Position numbers and translations under genes: made by a program
Source: Prorocentrum cordatum
Taxonomy: Eukaryota; Sar; Dinophyceae; Prorocentrales; Prorocentraceae
Length of the DNA stretch: 50,000 nucleotides
Assembly: GCA_963575745.1 (NCBI GenBank)
Contig: CAUYUJ010009813.1
Span: 157,225 to 207,224 of the forward strand
Direction of reading: 5' to 3'
In this document: piece by piece, positions 41,203-50,000 of the stretch
Position numbering within the stretch: the stretch's first letter is position 1
How the letters are laid out: each line of letters starts with the position of its first letter
The notes under the pieces: generated by a model
What the model saw: only the letters and a program-made list of their open reading frames with translations
Database searches by the model: none
Told to the model about the DNA's origin: nothing

Positions 41203-41988
41203 TCACGGAACGTTCAGCTTCTTCTTCGTGACGAGGTTGTTGATGGTGTCGATCAGCGCGCTGGTCCTGGTAGCGTTGTTGACCGTGGGCTGGTCGCCCG
41301 CCCTCGTCTTCCGATCCCGTCGGCCGAGCGTCTTTTCGACCTCGACGTATAGAGTCTTGTCTAGCTCTCGCTTCCTTGCGGACGAGCTGGCTGCACTGGG
41401 CGGTTGCTCCATGCCGGCGCCCCTGATGGCCTGCCAGTCCTCTGGCTGCAACATGATTGCGGGGTGGCCCGCGGCGCTCGTGGTCAGCTTCTGGGTGGCG
41501 TTCCCGATGCGGATCTGGCCCTTCCAGAGAGGCATGCCGATCTTGGAAGGCTGGATGAAGCCGCGGCGAATGAGCAGACTTAGCGTGGGGCTGTCCACGA
41601 CGCTGAACACGATGCGGCCAGCCTGGCCACCCAGCACAAGCGGCGAGGTGACGCGCAGCTCGCTTGGGAGAGCACCTCCTTTGCCGAACCTGTAGACCTC
41701 GTCCTCCGGCTCCTGGAGGATCTGGTTGGCAAGCCCCATCCTCGTGAGGATGTCCTTGTAGTTATCGTACCACTTCTTGCCCGAGACGCAGAAAAGGCAG
41801 GCGGCGTCGACCACGCCGACGCCTTCGTCCACGGGCTTGTCACTGCCGATCGCGACGTTCACGTTCGGCAGGTGGTGGATGAGCCGCTCCGAGACGCAGG
41901 TCTCTGGGGGCGGCGTGAATGGCCCCTGCGGGCGCAGGGCGATCTCCTCGTCCGCGAACTGGACCTGTTCGGTGATGCGCGCCTGGCG
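41203..41988 (-). pseudogene. Copia element: aspartic protease region
   Basis: Follows gag in the same frame after a TAG at 41989-41991. VGVVDAACLFCVSG holds the candidate catalytic Asp (DAA where D-T/S-G/A is expected). KGGALPSELRVTSPLVLGGQ and VVDSPTLSLLIRRGFI match the body of retropepsins of this group. It would cut the polyprotein. Ends at TGA 41203-41205. Confidence 0.65.
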
Positions 41989-42779
41989 CTAAGGACGGCC
42001 TCCGCGACCTCCTCGTCCACCGCCCTTTGACTTGCCGTCCTTGGGCGCGAACTTGCGAGCGCCTGGCGCGGGGCGCGCCTTGTCCCCTGTCCAGTGTCCG
42101 GTCTCGTCGCAGCCCCAGCAAACAGTGTTCCTCTTTTGTTGGTCGACCCGGCTCTGTAGCTTGGTCGGGCGGCGGGGCGTTGCGGACTTCGCCTTGCCGC
42201 GGCCCTTGAGGGCTTCCCGGGCCGATTTGATGGTGGCCATGGCCTCGAGAATAGCGGCAAGTCCCGCTGCGGCAGTTTCGACCTTGGAGGAGTCGTCGCC
42301 GTCGAACAGCTTGGAGATGTCCACGTTGGAGGACTCGAGCTCGGCGCTGAAAGCCTCGAGCTTCTGGCGAACGATGTCCTGGACGTCGGCCTCGTCTTCG
42401 TCGTCCTCGTTTTGCTCTTCGTCGTTCTCGGCGCCCGGCTCGTCGACGACGTTGGTGGAGCGCTCCCCGCGGCTGGAGGAAACGTCGCTGCGCCAGCCGC
42501 CTTGCGAGCGCGACTGGCTGTGGCCCATGACCTCGGCGGGGGGGCGCGACGCTCCGACGCATGCGTGTCCGGGAACATCCTGATCAGCAGCCCGCGGGCG
42601 CGCTGGTAGCCGCAGCGCTCGTCGGGCAGGTCGCCCACGACACGCTCGCGGCGCTCTGCCGTGAGCCCAGCCTCGCGCAGCAGGAACCATCCCACCACGT
42701 CGTCCAGCGCGTTGAGGTCCACCTCGTTCTCGCGTAGCTGCTGCAGTCCAGTCTCGAAACGGATGAGCCAGTCCGTCAT
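41989..42779 (-). pseudogene. Copia element: gag central and nucleocapsid part
   Basis: From 42779 the frame reads MTDWLIRFETGLQQLRENEV … ERVVGDLPDERCGYQRARGL, a capsid-like helical region. It shifts frame near 42580 and continues acidic (ENDEEQNEDDEDEADVQ) to NTVCWGCDETGHWTGDKA, a CCHC-type zinc knuckle in which the last Cys is Lys. It ends with Gly/Arg-rich GGGRGGRGGRP and TAG at 41989-41991. It would package element RNA. Confidence 0.7.
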
Positions 42780-43141
42780 GCGTTCACCTCATGTTCGGCG
42801 ATGTTGAGCCGACTCGAAGAACTTCTCGAGGGTCTCGCCAATCTGCACGGGCTTCTGCTGACCCAAGCTAGCCTCCAGCCGACCTGGTTCCTATTGCGCT
42901 TCCTGTTCTCGGGGTCTTCGATGTCCGCCGCGGCTGCTGGATGCAGCTGCGCCTCCGTCAGATTTAGCGCTGCACCTCGGGCTGTCTTGCTGAGCTTCAG
43001 CACGAGCTTCGATGCGAGACTGTGCGCCTCGGCGAGGTTCTCGCTGATATTCCAGAGCTTCACCTCCTGCTTGTAATCTCTCCACTTGCACGGATCGTCA
43101 TTCGAGGTAGGGATGACGCTGTACGCATAGTTATCTGTCAT
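42780..43141 (-). pseudogene. Copia element: gag N-terminal part
   Basis: Starts at the only in-frame ATG of the upstream open frame (43141). CKWRDYKQEVKLWNISENLA and LVLKLSKTARGAALNLTEAQ match the beginning of gag in this group (WRDYK block). The frame is lost about 60 bases before the next ATG at 42779. Confidence 0.65.
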
Positions 43142-43760
43142 GTTGTCGAGAATGAAATAGTGAGCCGCGTCGCTGACACGGGCGTCGAACGAGAAATCGT
43201 TGGCGTAGTCGCTGGCGTCGCTGACGTTGGCGTCGAAGGAGAAATCGGCGTTGATGCTGGCGTCGTTGACGCTGGCGTTGGAGAAGTAAGCTTTGATGCT
43301 GGCGTCGCTGACGCTGGCGTTGGAGAAGTAGGCGTTGAAGCTTGCGTCGCTGACGATGGCGTTGGAGAAGTAGACTTTGGAGCTTGCGTCGCTGATGCTA
43401 GCGTAGGAGAAGTACGCGAAGTAGTCGTTGATGACGGCGTCGCTGACGCTGTCGTGAGAGAAGTAGGCGCTGATGTCGGCGTCGCTGACGCCGCCGTACG
43501 GGAAGTAGGCGTTGATATCTGCGTCGCTGACGCTGACGTGGGGGAAGTAGACGTTGGAGACGTAGGTGCTGGCGTCGCTGACGCTGGCGCAGGAGTTGGC
43601 AGGGTAGGCGTAGGTGCTGGCGTCGCTGACGCTGGCGTAGGAGTTGGCAGGGTCGGCGTAGATGCTGGCGTCGCTGACACTGGCGTGGAAGGAGTAGGCG
43701 TTGGTGCTAGCTTCGCTCACGCTGGCGTACGCCAGGCTGATGGCGCTGAGCAACAGCGCG
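43142..43760 (-). repeat. 42-48 bp coding-type minisatellite upstream of gag
   Basis: About 12 units, each encoding a 14-16 residue ASVSDASINAYF-like peptide, in phase with gag. It is preceded by a hydrophobic segment (GFLALLLSAISLAYA) that resembles a signal peptide. There is no ATG before gag in this open frame (stop-free from 43999), so translation of it is unproven. Confidence 0.75.
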
Positions 43761-43866
43761 AGGAAGCCGCTGGGCTTCGATTCGGGCAGACGTGTCGCAG
43801 ACGCCGTCTTGCAATCTGTACGGCCGCATTCCGGGATAGCGGAACGGCCTCGCTCCGACCTGCCCT

Positions 43867-44070
43867 TGTGATATGGAGTCGCGCGCGGCGCGGATCTTTT
43901 GGGCGAGAGCGAGCGCGGCTCGAGCGACCTGCGTAGCTCCAAGGCCAAGGGCCCTAGTTCGAAATAACAATTGCAGCGGCGAGCACGGAATGAGACCACA
44001 AGCCCCTCGAGGCTTCTGGGGGGAACCCTTTCCGGCCTCCTACATTCTTGGGGAGTAAATTTGATTCACA
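43867..44070 (-). repeat. 5' LTR of the copia element
   Basis: 204 bp, TG…CA bounded, aligned with 34421-34622. It is followed outside by TATCA (44071-44075), matching TCTCA on the other side at four of five bases. Confidence 0.9.
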
Positions 44071-44075
44071 TATCA

Positions 44076-44639
44076 TTACATTGTTCTTGTCCTGTTTTCT
44101 CGTTTTGCGTTACGCTTCCAATTTTCTCCTCCTCGGCACTCCTCATTCCTCATGCCTGCTCTTCCTTCCTCTGATTCGTCATGCTGTTCCCTGTTCTCCC
44201 CGCGTCCGCCGTCTGGATGCTCGTCATCGTCCTCGTCCTCATCGTCCAGCGCCCGTCCAGCCCATGCTGCTCCGCATCCCCGCGCTCCTGCTCCTGAGCC
44301 TCGTCGCTCCGTCGGGCCTGTCCCTCTACAGGAGGAATATTTCAACATAGTCAACATAGTCTGGGGACTACTTGTCCGTATCTTTGAGCATGTTGGGAGT
44401 ATGTTTGGGGTTTGTCTTGTTTTTCGTCCAAAATCGGCCTGCAGAGGGGACACGCCCGACCTGATCCTACCGTTCCTGCGCTGGCTGCTGGTGCTCCTGG
44501 TGGTGTTCCTGCTCCCCCCCGTCCCTGCTCGCTGGCCTGCAGCCCGCGGTGCGCCCCTGGCCGAGATCCTTTTGCTACCCCTTTGCGAATCTCGAGGCCC
44601 GACGCTCGCGTCTTCCCCGTTCCTCCTCCCCCTGCCCAG
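44076..44639. other. Intergenic, nothing recognised
   Basis: A plus-strand frame at 44400-44600 includes a hydrophobic LLVLLVVFLLPPVPA stretch but no motif or neighbouring exon, so it is not called. Confidence 0.35.
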
Positions 44640-45015
44640 GGGGACAAGGAGGAGGAGGAGACAGAAAAAGAAAGAGGAGGAGGAGGAGGAGGAGGAGGAG
44701 GAGGAGGAGGAAGAGGAGGAGGAGGAGGAGGTAGAGGAGGAGGAGGAGGAGGAGGGAGGATAAAGGAGGGAGGGGGAGGAGGGAGGAGGGGGAGCAGGGA
44801 GGAGCAGGGAAGGGGGAGGAGGAGGGGGGGAGGAGGAGGAGGGTGGGAGAGGAGGAGGAGGAGGAGGAGGAGGAGGAGGAGGAGGAGGAGGAGGAGGAGG
44901 AGGAGGAGAGGAGGAGAAGAGAAAGAGAAAGAGAAAGAGGAGGAGAAAGAGAAAGAGAAAGAGAAAGAGGAGGAGGAGGAGGAGGACGAGGAGGAGGAGG
45001 GAGGGAACAGGGAGG
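44640..45015. repeat. (GGA)n purine tract
   Basis: GGA repeats with GAGAAAGAG interruptions (about 44920-44970). Confidence 0.95.
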
Positions 45016-45030
45016 AGCCTCTCTCCCCCC

Positions 45031-45195
45031 TTCGCTGCCAGGAACGAGCTGGAAGCGGCGGCCGCCCAGGAGGCCGCCAACCTCCGGGCGCTGGCCGACC
45101 AGAAGAGGGCCAAACTGGACGCCGCCCGCTCCGACCTGCGGGCCTCGCGGGAGCCCGCCCAGTCCGAACGCTTGTTGCGCACGGGCGGGACGGAG
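45031..45195 (+). other. Coiled-coil-like scrap between GGA tracts
   Basis: RNELEAAAAQEAANLRALAD then QKRAKLDAARSDLRASREPA, strongly helix-forming, flanked on both sides by GGA repeats. It resembles the fragments near 0.45 and 16.4 kb. Possibly a piece of a coiled-coil gene whose introns or coding parts expanded as GGA repeats. Confidence 0.3.
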
Positions 45196-45665
45196 GGAGA
45201 GGTTGGGAGGAGGAGGAGGAGGAGGAGGAGGAGGAGGAGGAGGAGGAGGAGGAGGCGGAGGCGGAGGCGGAGGCGGAGGAGGAGGAGGAGGAGGAGGAGG
45301 AGGAGGAGGAGGAGGAGGAGGAGGAAAAGGATGAGGAGGGGGAGAGGAAAAGGACGCGGAGGCGGAGGAGGAGCATGAGGACGCGGAGGAGGAGCAGGAG
45401 GAGGAAGCGGGGACCAGGAGGTGGAGAAGGAGGAGGAGGAGCAGGAGGAGGGGCAGGAGGAGGAGGAGGAGAAGGAGGAGGAGAACGAGGAGAAGAAGGA
45501 GAGGGAGGGAGGGAGGGAGGGAGGGAGGGAGGGGGAGGATGAGGAGGGAGTCAGCGAGGAGGGGGACGAGGAGGAAGGAGGGAAGGAGGCGGCGGGAGGA
45601 GGAAGAGGAGGAGGATGAGGATGAGGAGGAGGGGCAGAGAGGGGGAGGGGGGGCAGGAGGGGGAC
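45196..45665. repeat. (GGA)n / (GGCGGA)n purine tract
   Basis: GGA repeats with GGCGGA and GGGAGGGA segments. Non-coding. Confidence 0.95.
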
Positions 45666-46239
45666 CAGACCGAGCCCAAGATGCATCAACGATGCTGCAA
45701 TACAGCATCCCGTTCCTGCCATCCACCCGCAACTTGGTTTGCCAAACCCATGCGGCGGCGATTGCGCTGACTGACTGCTTGACGCTGGCTGGCGCATCTC
45801 TTCGGTCGCGCTATCGCGCGCAGGCTCGCACACAAAGCGGCCAGCTTGTCTGGTGCGACCGACGCGGCCGTGGTGGAGCTGACTGCTGGGGACTTACCTG
45901 CGCGTCTCGCAGGCCGCGCTGACGCGGGCACTTCAGCGCGAGTCGGTAATTCGGTGGGGCGCGGCATCATGGTAACATCGACAACGTCAGGCAGGACGAT
46001 GATAGCAGTCATGCTGGTGACGATGATGACAACAACGACGGCACGGCCAATGACAGTGCCAGATCCGGATCACGCCGATGACGATGATGGTGTCCATGCG
46101 TCGGAGACGAAATTTGGAGTGTTTTCGACGTGCGCGCGCGGCCGATGAGCGCGAATGGCCCTGCATGGTATCGAATGGCCTTCGGCCCATCCTGCCACCG
46201 TGCCCAGGTTGTTGGTGTGAGGCCGACTGGGCGTTCATC
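45666..46239. other. Intergenic, nothing recognised
   Basis: Short open frames only. A GATGACGATGATG run lies near 46010-46090. Confidence 0.35.
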
Positions 46240-46645
46240 GGGATCTCGTGGGAGGCCCCTCGGGGGCCTCTCGGAGGCACTTTGAATGCCTGTGGGGGCC
46301 ATTGGGGGGCCTCATCTGGCCTTTTCTGGGCCTCTTAGCGGGCTTCTTGGGGTATCTTCGGGGCCTCTTCAGGGCCTCGTGGGGCCTCCTTGGCGCCTCT
46401 TGGGGCCTCCTGGGGGCCTCTTCGGGCGGAAAGCTCGGATATTCGGTTCGTGTTCCCTCTCAGGGGCCCCTTTCTGATGCCGTCTTGGGGCCCTCTTGGG
46501 CTGTTTTGGGCGCCTCTTGGGCCGTCTTGGGGTCCGCCCTCTTGAGGGGTCTCTTGGGGCGTTGGCCGTTTGGAGGCCATCTTTTGTGTGTTGGGGTGAT
46601 CTTTCAGCGACTCGGGGCCCTCTTGCACCGTCTTGGGCGGGCCTC
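46240..46645. repeat. CTTGGG-type minisatellite
   Basis: GGGGCCTCTTGGGGCC and GCCGTCTTGGGG words every 15-30 bases, the same family as 21330 and 27000. Confidence 0.6.
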
Positions 46646-46654
46646 TCCAGGTTC

Positions 46655-46985
46655 TCTTAGCCCGTTTTTGTTACCGGTTCCGGTTGTTTGTTACCGGTTC
46701 CGGTTTGCCGTTTTTGTTACCGGTTCCGGTTTTCGGTTTTCTTGCCGGTTCCGACGCCGTTTTTGTCACCGGTTCCGTCGTCGTTGTTTGACCGGCTCCG
46801 GCTCCAGCTCCCATCCTGGAGCCGTTTTTGTTACCGTTTCCGGTCGCCGCTTTTTCAAGGACATTTTCAAGGGACATGTTTTTCCTGCCCATTTTCAAGG
46901 CATAGCATTTTCAAGGCTTTTTCAGGGACATGTTCAAGTTCTTTCCGTTCCATTTTCAAGGGACACTTTTCTGGAAACGGTGAAA
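46655..46985. repeat. Two adjoining minisatellites
   Basis: 46663-46850 repeats GTTTTTGTTACCGGTTCCGG with period about 27. 46852-46980 repeats CATTTTCAAGGGACATG-like words. Confidence 0.75.
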
Positions 46986-47200
46986 AAACGGCCCTGCCGC
47001 TTCCGGGGCCCACACAGCTCTGAGCCCGTCGTGGGGCCCTGCTGGGCCCGAAGAAGTCGCGCGACAGGGTGCGGGGGAAGCCGGGGGGCACGCGGCAAAA
47101 GCTTCACGGGGCACGCGGGACGCGCTGGGAGAATGCAGGAGTTCGGGTCCGGGCCCGCTGATAGACTCCTCGGGGCTGAGAATGGAGGATCCGAGGATTA
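46986..47200. other. Spacer before the MITE
   Basis: GC-rich, no recognised feature. Confidence 0.3.
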
Positions 47201-47377
47201 CAGTCGGGGCCCTGAAGAAGGAACCCTTTTCGTTGGGGAGGGGCTCCGCGTTCCTCAAGTGTTTCACGGCTTGCCTCAGGTTTTTCCTTATGTTTTCGAT
47301 GGGAAATCGAAGTTCAACTTGTGGAAAAAAGGGGCTTCGTTCCTTATTTAGGGTTCCTTAGGTCAGCGCCGCGACTG
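47201..47377. mobile_element. Tc1/mariner-like MITE, copy 3
   Basis: 177 bp, CAGTCGGGGC … GCGACTG with TA on both sides (TTA before, TAG after), the best-preserved ends of the three copies (12416-12593, 13166-13341). CAGT ends with TA target duplication are typical of the Tc1/mariner superfamily. Confidence 0.9.
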
Positions 47378-47509
47378 TAGGTAAAGGACATGGAAGCACA
47401 CCCACTCCGAGCCCTGAGGCGAGGCACGGTGGCTGATTATTCCCCACATGCTTCGTGGGGTTCTGGTTTTCTTCCCTGCCGCGCCGCACCCGCGACACAC
47501 ACCTCACTC
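47378..47509. other. Spacer, nothing recognised
   Basis: No feature seen. Confidence 0.3.
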
Positions 47510-47668
47510 TTCGTACAGCACAGCTCAGCACAGCACAGCACATCACAGCACAGCACAGCTCAGCTCAGCTCAGCACAGCACACAGCTCAGCTCAGCTCAG
47601 CACACAGCACAGCTCAGCACAGCTCAGCACAGCCCAGCACGGCTCAGCTCAGCACAGCACAGCACAGT
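47510..47668. repeat. (CAGCA / CAGCT)n pentanucleotide repeat
   Basis: Five-base units CAGCA and CAGCT intermingled for about 160 bases, directly before the satellite. Confidence 0.9.
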
Positions 47669-47670
47669 TC

Positions 47671-50000
47671 GTGGCACTTTCTCGACACCACAGGGGGGTG
47701 CGCAGGGGTTGGTCTCTCAGCTCGGCCGCTATCCACGACACTGGCGCAAAGCCTAGCAGGCGTGGCACTCTCTCGACACCAAAGGGGGTGCGCAGGGGGT
47801 GGTCTCTCAGCTCGGCCGCTATCCACGACACTGGCGCAAAGCCTAGCAGGCGTGGCACTTTCTCGACACCAAAGGGGGTGGGCAGGGGGTGGTCTCTCAG
47901 CTCGGCCGCTATCCACGACACTGGCGCAAAGCCTAGCAGGCGTGGCACTTTCTCGACACCACAGAGGGTGCGCAGGGGGTGGTCTCTCAGCTCGGCCGCT
48001 ATCCACGACACTGGCGCAAAGGCTAGCAGGCGTGGCACTTTCTCGACACCACAGGGGGTGCGCAGGGGGTGGTCTCTCAGCTCGGCCGCTATCCACGACA
48101 CTGGCGCAAAGGCTAGCAGGCGTGGCACTTTCTCGACACCACAGGGGTGCGGAGGGGGTGGTCTCAGCTCGGCCGCTATCCACGACATTGTCGCAAAGCC
48201 TAGCAGCGTGGCACTTTCTCGACACCACAGGGGGTGCGCAGGGGGTGGTCTCTCAGCTCGGTCGCTATCCACGACACTGGCGCAAAGCCTAGCAGGCGTG
48301 GCACTCCTCGACACCACAGGGGGTGCGCAGGGGGTGGTCTCTCAGCTCGGCCGCTATCCACGACACTGGCGCAAAGCTAGCAGGCGTGGCACTTTCTCGA
48401 CACCACAGGGGGTGCGGCAGGGGGTGGTCTCTCAGCTCGGCCGCTATCCACGACACTGGCGCAAAGCCTAGCAGGCGTGGCACTTTCTCGACACCACAGG
48501 GGGTGGGCAGGGGGCGGCCTCTCAGCTCGGCCGCTATCCACGACACTGGCGCAAAAGCCTAGCAGGCGGGGCCACTCTTCTCAGACACAATGGAGAGGTG
48601 GGCAGGGGGGGTGGTCTTCTAAGCTCGGCCGCTATCCACGAAACTGGCGCGGAAGCCTAGCACGCGCAAAGCCTAGCAGGCGTGGCACTTCTCGACACCA
48701 CAGGGGGTGCGCAGGGGGTGGTCTCTCAGCTCGGCCGCTATCCACGACACTGGCGCAAAGCCTAGCAGGCGTGGCACTTTCTCGACACCACAGGGGGTGC
48801 GCAGGGGGTGGTCTCTCAGCTCGGCCGCTATCCACGACACTGGCGCAAAGCCTAGCAGGCGTGGCACTTTCTCGACACCACAGGGGGTGCGCAGGGGGTG
48901 GTCTCTCACCGCGGTCCCTATCCACGACACTGGCGCAAAGCCTAGCAGGCGTGGCACTTTCTCGACACCACAGGGGGTGGGCAGGGGGTGGTCTCTCAGG
49001 GCCCTATCCACGACATGGCGCAAAGCCTAGCAGGCGTGGCACTTTCTCGACACCACAGGGGGTGCGCAGGGGGTGGTCTCTCAGCTCGGCCGCTATCCAC
49101 GACACCGGCGCAAAGCCTAGCAGGCGTGGCACTTTCTCGACACCACACGGGGTGGGCAGGGGGTGGTCTCTCAGCTCGGCCGCTATCCACGACACTGGCG
49201 CAAAGCCTAGGAAGCGTGGCACGTTCTCGACACCACAGGGGGTGCGCAGGGGGTGGTCTCTCAGCTCGGCCGCTATCCACGACACTGGCGCAAAGGCTAG
49301 CAGGCGTGGCACTTTCTCGACACCACACGGGGTGCGCAGGGGGCGGTCTCTCAGCTCGGCCGCTATCCACGACACTGGCGCAAACCTAGCAAGCGTGGCA
49401 CTTTCTCGACACCACAGGGGGTGCGCAGGGGGTGGTCTGTCAGCTCGGCCGCTATCCACGACACTGTCGCAAAGCCTAGCATGCGTGGCACTTTCTCGAC
49501 ACCACAGGGGGTGGGCAGGGGGTGGTCTCTCAGCTCGGCCGCTATCCACGACACTGGCGCAAAGCCTAGCAGGCCTGGCACTTTCGCGACACCACACGAG
49601 GTGCGCAGGGGGGGGTCTCTCAGCTCGGCCGCTATCCACGACACTGGCGCAAAAGGCTAGCAGGCGTGGCATTTTCTCGACACCACACGAGGTGCGCAGG
49701 GGGTGGTCTCTCAGCTCGGCCGCCACGACACTGGCGCAAAGCCTAGCAAGCGTGGCACTTTCTCGACACCACAGGGGGTGCGCAGGGGGTGGTCTCTCAG
49801 CTCGGTCGCTATCCACGACACTGTCGCAAAGCCTAGTAGGCGTGGCACTTTCTCGACACCACAGGGGGTGCGCAGGGGGTGGTCTCTCAGTTCGGCCGCT
49901 ATCCACGACACTGGCGCAAAGCCTAGCAGGCGTGGCACTTTCTCGACACCACAGGGGGTGCGCAGGGGGTGGTCTCTCAGTTCGGCCGCTATCCACGACA
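47671..50000. repeat. 90-bp satellite array, about 26 copies, runs off the window
   Basis: The unit starting GTGGCACTTTCTCGACACC recurs at 47671, 47762, 47852, 47942, 48032 and so on, period 90 with occasional indels. Most units differ by only a few bases. 48540-48670 is a stretch of clearly more diverged, indel-rich units. As 90 is divisible by three, open frames exist on both strands, but peptide repeats appear in several frames at once, which argues against coding. Confidence 0.95.

Larger units (their letters stand above)
34421..44070 (-). mobile_element. Ty1/copia-type LTR retrotransposon, degenerate
   Basis: About 9.65 kb on the minus strand. It has two related LTRs (34421-34622 and 43867-44070) that begin TGTGATA and end TTCACA, flanking TCTCA / TATCA as a near-perfect 5-bp target duplication, and a purine tract next to the 3' LTR. 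The order is gag, protease, integrase, reverse transcriptase, RNase H, which defines copia type. Numerous frameshifts and stops, LTR divergence (roughly 85% by eye) and a nested repeat show an old, dead copy. I could not match a tRNA primer site with confidence next to the 5' LTR. Confidence 0.9.

Noticed and set aside
43820-43866. tRNA primer-binding site next to the 5' LTR
   Set aside because: The sequence after the LTR does not show the TGG start complementary to a tRNA 3' end. An internal tRNA-fragment primer is possible but cannot be shown.
44400-44600. Membrane-protein ORF (LLVLLVVFLLPPV)
   Set aside because: Isolated hydrophobic run in a GC-rich frame without start context, homologous motif or neighbouring exons.
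45668-45690. Reverse-strand spliced-leader relic (GAGCCCAAGATG) after the GGA tract
   Set aside because: Insertion and mismatches leave too little similarity. The CTACGG end is absent.
44076-45833. Very long minus-strand frame of 585 codons
   Set aside because: Mostly Ser/Leu/Pro from GGA/TCC repeats, with no conserved motif in the non-repetitive ends.
49004-49996. 330-codon minus-strand frame with 30-residue repeats
   Set aside because: The 90-bp satellite unit is divisible by three and open in several frames at once, so repeated peptides are expected without coding.

Overview
The window comes from the nuclear genome of a dinoflagellate, and its base composition (GC-rich, full of microsatellites and minisatellites) suggests a GC-rich genus such as Prorocentrum. 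The best evidence is a perfect dinoflagellate spliced-leader (DinoSL) sequence at 742-763 and a second, one-mismatch copy at 8815-8835. The retrotransposon proteins also look like those seen in dinoflagellates. The genus is a guess. No rRNA, tRNA, CRISPR array or bacterial operon is visible. Very long Ser/Leu/Pro/Glu/Arg/His-rich open frames across the window are microsatellite read-through and are not annotated as genes.

Layout. 1-741: low-complexity (GCC/GAC, TCC) DNA with two short coiled-coil-like coding scraps. 742-about 7035: a decayed non-LTR (LINE-type) retrotransposon headed by a spliced leader plus a spliced-leader relic. It carries ORF1 (zinc motif and coiled coil) and ORF2 (AP endonuclease, reverse transcriptase, RNase H, C-terminal Cys/His region), broken by stops and frameshifts. 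7036-10665: TCC tracts enclosing a second spliced-leader-headed retrocopy (8815-about 10330). 10700-18200: intergenic DNA with palindromes, three kinds of miniature inverted-repeat element, a CA/CGCA microsatellite and GAC/TCC tracts. 18484-20595: two satellite arrays (103 bp and about 125 bp).

22345-30941: the one convincing host gene, a Mei2-like RNA-binding protein. The first half of its RRM lies at 22855-22950 and the second half at 30555-30870, on the same strand. They are separated by about 7.6 kb that I interpret as an intron filled with a long-TIR element, two degenerate arrays (about 105 bp and about 102 bp), GGA tracts and a pair of inverted MITEs.

34421-44070: a complete but inactive Ty1/copia-type LTR retrotransposon on the minus strand. 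It has about 202-204 bp LTRs, a 5-bp near-identical target duplication, a purine tract, gag, protease, integrase, reverse transcriptase/RNase H and an unusual C-terminal membrane/Cys region. A dimeric fold-back repeat is nested inside it. 44640-45665: GGA tracts. 46240-47377: minisatellites and a MITE. 47671-50000: a 90-bp satellite array running off the window end.

How it fits together: the region is a transposon and satellite landscape around one large-intron gene. The most interesting signal is trans-spliced RNA that was reverse-transcribed and put back into the genome next to TCC tracts, in one case as a LINE.
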